Shown in pieces: positions 61,627-64,000 of a stretch of DNA of 64,000 nucleotides. Under the pieces are notes generated by a model, which saw only the letters and a list, made by a program, of their open reading frames with translations, was not told the DNA's origin and searched no databases. The translations under genes were made by a program, and so were the position numbers. Each line of letters starts with the position of its first letter. The stretch's first letter is position 1. The stretch is taken from assembly GCA_029882975.1 (NCBI GenBank), contig JAOUJW010000005.1, positions 166,828-230,827 of the forward strand, read 5' to 3'. Source of the DNA: Gammaproteobacteria bacterium (GTDB lineage Bacteria > Pseudomonadota > Gammaproteobacteria > SZUA-152).

Positions 61627-64000
61627 TTACCTGGACAAGGTCTTGGTTGGGAGCGGATGGCGCCAATGCCACCAGAATTTGTGCAGTTCCATTAGCAAAA
61701 GTAAGCTCAAAGCATATAGAAGTAAGGTAGACCATAGTTCCATGCTCACTACTTGCAAACTTAGCACTTGAGCAAACCAGGGGGTAAACATAGCCCCAAT
61801 ATGAATTAATTGTGCGCTCAAGGTACCCAGTAACAAAATTGGGTTTGAAAACAGTTTTTGTTGAGTAACTGAGAGCGTCTCAGATCGGCAATTGAAAACG
61901 TGTACGTTTTCAAACAATACCATAAGCAGCAAAGTACCATTGCGTGCTGCATCGAGGCTATAACCTGCGTTCAACAAGGATTGAAAAACAATAAAGGCTA
62001 CGACACCGATATACAGGGCGGAAACCAACACGCGCTCAATCATTAAACGATTGAACACCGGCTCCTTCGGAGAACGGGGCGGACGCTTTAGCTCATTCCC
62101 TTCGGCAGGCTCAAATGCCAAAGCCACATCCTGTATTCCATTGGTTACCAGGTTCAACCACAACAGTTGTACCGCTGTCAGAGGCAACGGAAACCCGGTA
62201 ACCAATGCCAACGTGAACAACACCAGTTCCGCCGCACCCGTGGAAATGAGCAAAAAAATCACCTTCCGAACGTTGGCATACGCGGTCCTACCCTCTTCGA
62301 TACCGGCAACAATAGAGGCGAAATTATCGTCGGTGATAATTAAGTCCGCTGTTTCTCTGGCCACATCGGTGCCGTTTTTTCCCATTGCCACACCGACCTG
62401 GGCGCTGCGCAAAGCCGGTGCATCGTTGGCACCATCACCGCTGACTGCTACAAAATGCCCGTTTCGCTGCAGCGATTGGACGATGTCCAGTTTTTGATGC
62501 GGACCTACCCTGGCATAAACCAAGGCGTGATCACTGAGTTCGTCCATACGATTATTTTGTGCAGCTTGACTCAACTCGGGACCGCAAACCACATGAGCCA
62601 TGTCCTGAGTCAAACCCAATTCTGAGGCAATGGCTAAGGCAGTCGCCGGATGATCCCCCGTGATCATGACTACCCTGATACCAGCCTGTTGGCACGCCAA
62701 TACTGCAGATTTAGATTCCACCCGCAGTGGATCGATGATTCCCACCAAACCCAAAAACACCAAGTGGTGCAAGTGTTCCTCAGAAAATGTCTCTCCTTGG
62801 CTTAGCTGCATGTTCCCGGCTGCCAACGCCAAAACCCGATAACCTTGATGGGCCAGAGACTCGGCCTGTTGTACCAGCAGTACCGGATCCAAGGGTATAT
62901 CGCCTTGCACGCACATCATTGAGTCACACATAGGCAAGAGTCGTTCATAAGCTCCTTTCACAAAGGCAACTTGAGTATCTCCAACCTGATTCAAACTACC
63001 CGAAAAGGCACGTTCCGATTCGAAATCAATCGTTGCCAATTCAGTAAAGGCATTACTGGTCTCCGCCTTCACAATTCCGGCTTTGTGAGCCATGACCAAT
63101 AAAGCAATATCCACTGCATCGCCGTGAGCGCTCCAACCGCCTTGAGATTTTCCCAAAAAACCCTCATTGGCCAATACCGCTGCCTGACACAGGCGCTCCA
63201 ACATTAGCTCTTCCCTACTGTCCGGCGTACCTTTGTCTGTAACTATAACCCCATCCGGATCCAGTCCTTCGCCACTGATTTCCCATGCGGTAGAGTCGGG
63301 GAACAACAACCGCGATGCGGTCAATTGATTCACGGTTAGAGTGCCGGTTTTATCCGTAGCAATGCATGTGCAAGAACCCAAGGCTTCCACTGCCATCAAC
63401 TTACGCACAATCACATTGCGGCGCGCCATCCTATGCATACCAATGGCGAGAGCCACAGTCAATGCCACCGGCAAACCCTCAGGAATCACGGACACAGCCA
63501 AAGCCACCGCCAACATAAACGTTTCCGCCAGCGGCATACCTTTAACTGCCACTACCGCAAACATTGTCGCCGCTGCAAATCCGACAAATATGGCAACCCA
63601 GTGGGTAAAACTATCCATTCTAACTTGCAAGGGAGCTTTAGGGGGTTCATTAAACAACACATCGGCAGCAATGCTGCCTAAAGATGTATCAAAACCCGTA
63701 TACACTACAACGCCTCGAGCACGTCCCCGACTCACTAAGGTAGCAGCAAACCCCATATTGAGCTGATCCCCCAACACCGTCTCCGGATCCAATTCCAATG
63801 CCGCATTTTTCAGCACCGGCAAAGACTCACCCGTCAATAGTGACTCGTCGCATTCCAAATCATGGCATTCTATCAATCGCAAATCAGCAGGTATCTTATC
63901 CCCCGATTCCAGCAACACCACATCGCCGGGTACCAATTCCCTTGCGTTGATCTCGTAGGATTCACCTTGGCGTAAAACCCGGGTTTTGGCGCTCACCAAA
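61627..64000 (-). CDS. P-type cation-transporting ATPase, calcium-type (partial, N-terminus off window)
   Basis: The last 790 residues of a type II P-type ATPase; the beginning lies right of the window. Visible elements are the actuator motif (DESLLTGESLPV), the phosphorylation site DKTGTLTVNQL, the nucleotide-binding region (FVKGAYERLLPM), the hinge (VSGDGANDAPALRSAQVGVAMG) shown here only in part, and the C-terminal membrane block with QLLWLNLVTNGIQDVALAFE. The intramembrane PEGLPV motif (SVIPEGLPVALTVALAIGM) is the Ca2+-type helix 4 signature. It probably exports Ca2+ or another cation. Its stop precedes the envelope cluster by 437 bp and it is a separate transcription unit. Confidence 0.92.
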   Translation of the reverse strand, partial: LVSAKTRVLRQGESYEINARELVPGDVVLLESGDKIPADLRLIECHDLECDESLLTGESLPVLKNAALELDPETVLGDQLNMGFAATLVSRGRARGVVVYTGFDTSLGSIAADVLFNEPPKAPLQVRMDSFTHWVAIFVGFAAATMFAVVAVKGMPLAETFMLAVALAVSVIPEGLPVALTVALAIGMHRMARRNVIVRKLMAVEALGSCTCIATDKTGTLTVNQLTASRLLFPDSTAWEISGEGLDPDGVIVTDKGTPDSREELMLERLCQAAVLANEGFLGKSQGGWSAHGDAVDIALLVMAHKAGIVKAETSNAFTELATIDFESERAFSGSLNQVGDTQVAFVKGAYERLLPMCDSMMCVQGDIPLDPVLLVQQAESLAHQGYRVLALAAGNMQLSQGETFSEEHLHHLVFLGLVGIIDPLRVESKSAVLACQQAGIRVVMITGDHPATALAIASELGLTQDMAHVVCGPELSQAAQNNRMDELSDHALVYARVGPHQKLDIVQSLQRNGHFVAVSGDGANDAPALRSAQVGVAMGKNGTDVARETADLIITDDNFASIVAGIEEGRTAYANVRKVIFLLISTGAAELVLFTLALVTGFPLPLTAVQLLWLNLVTNGIQDVALAFEPAEGNELKRPPRSPKEPVFNRLMIERVLVSALYIGVVAFIVFQSLLNAGYSLDAARNGTLLLMVLFENVHVFNCRSETLSVTQQKLFSNPILLLGTLSAQLIHIGAMFTPWFAQVLSLQVVSMELWSTLLLYALSLLLLMELHKFWWHWRHPLPTKTLSR

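Noticed and set aside
1..64000. CRISPR array, tRNA, rRNA, transposase or phage genes
   Set aside because: None was recognised on either strand; the only long periodicity is the protein-coding repeat of the giant gene.

Overview
The window looks like chromosomal DNA of a motile Gram-negative bacterium, most likely a gammaproteobacterium. The support is a flgBCDEFGHIJ block with cheV-cheR and flgA-flgM-flgN, sigma-54 and sigma-28 type promoters in front of flagellar genes, many outer-membrane lipoproteins and beta-barrels, and a TolQ/TolR-type motor. Coding density is high. I see no tRNA, rRNA, CRISPR array, transposase or insertion sequence.

Layout. (1) 1-7227, minus strand: rod, hook and ring genes flgB to flgJ; flgJ is cut by the left edge, and a 335-bp non-coding stretch with nested hairpins separates flgI from flgJ. 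(2) 7506-16454: genes unrelated to flagella. These are a small SAM methyltransferase, a DASS/SLC13 permease with TrkA-C domains, copAB (minus) divergent from copRS (plus) around a perfect CopR-box palindrome, and a TPR lipoprotein. copS is split by a one-base frameshift. In many gammaproteobacteria cheV-cheR lies directly in front of flgB, so this block looks like an insertion into the flagellar locus. (3) 16472-21009: cheR and cheV (minus), then flgA, flgM, flgN and a YcgR-type PilZ protein (plus). (4) 21032-26457: an arsenosugar-type pair (DUF2064 glycosyltransferase plus ArsS radical SAM enzyme), an ECF sigma factor with a small zinc anti-sigma factor, an unlisted 51-residue Arg-rich protein, a small predicted beta-barrel protein and a GMC oxidoreductase. 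(5) 26525-27742: an HD-GYP protein.

(6) 27855-61189, minus strand, is the most remarkable part: about 33 kb of co-directional genes that look like one trans-envelope machine. In transcription order they are a 1384-aa polytopic protein with an internal duplication, a 167-aa periplasmic coiled-coil protein, two very large TPR proteins (699 and 1121 aa) and a 318-aa TPR lipoprotein, a 107-aa exported protein, one TolQ/ExbB-like and two TolR/ExbD-like motor subunits, a TonB-like protein with an AgmX/PglI C-terminal domain, a giant 4370-aa DUF11-type surface protein, and a 1705-aa outer-membrane protein carrying three OmpA-like domains and a large beta-barrel. One TolQ plus two TolR plus an AgmX-type TonB plus TPR proteins matches the core plan of the Myxococcus Agl-Glt gliding and Nfs spore-coat machineries. 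I infer a proton-motive-force-driven device that handles, exports or moves the giant surface protein. A TATAAT box inside a palindromic operator lies just upstream of the first gene.

(7) 61627-64000, minus: a P-type cation ATPase cut by the right edge.
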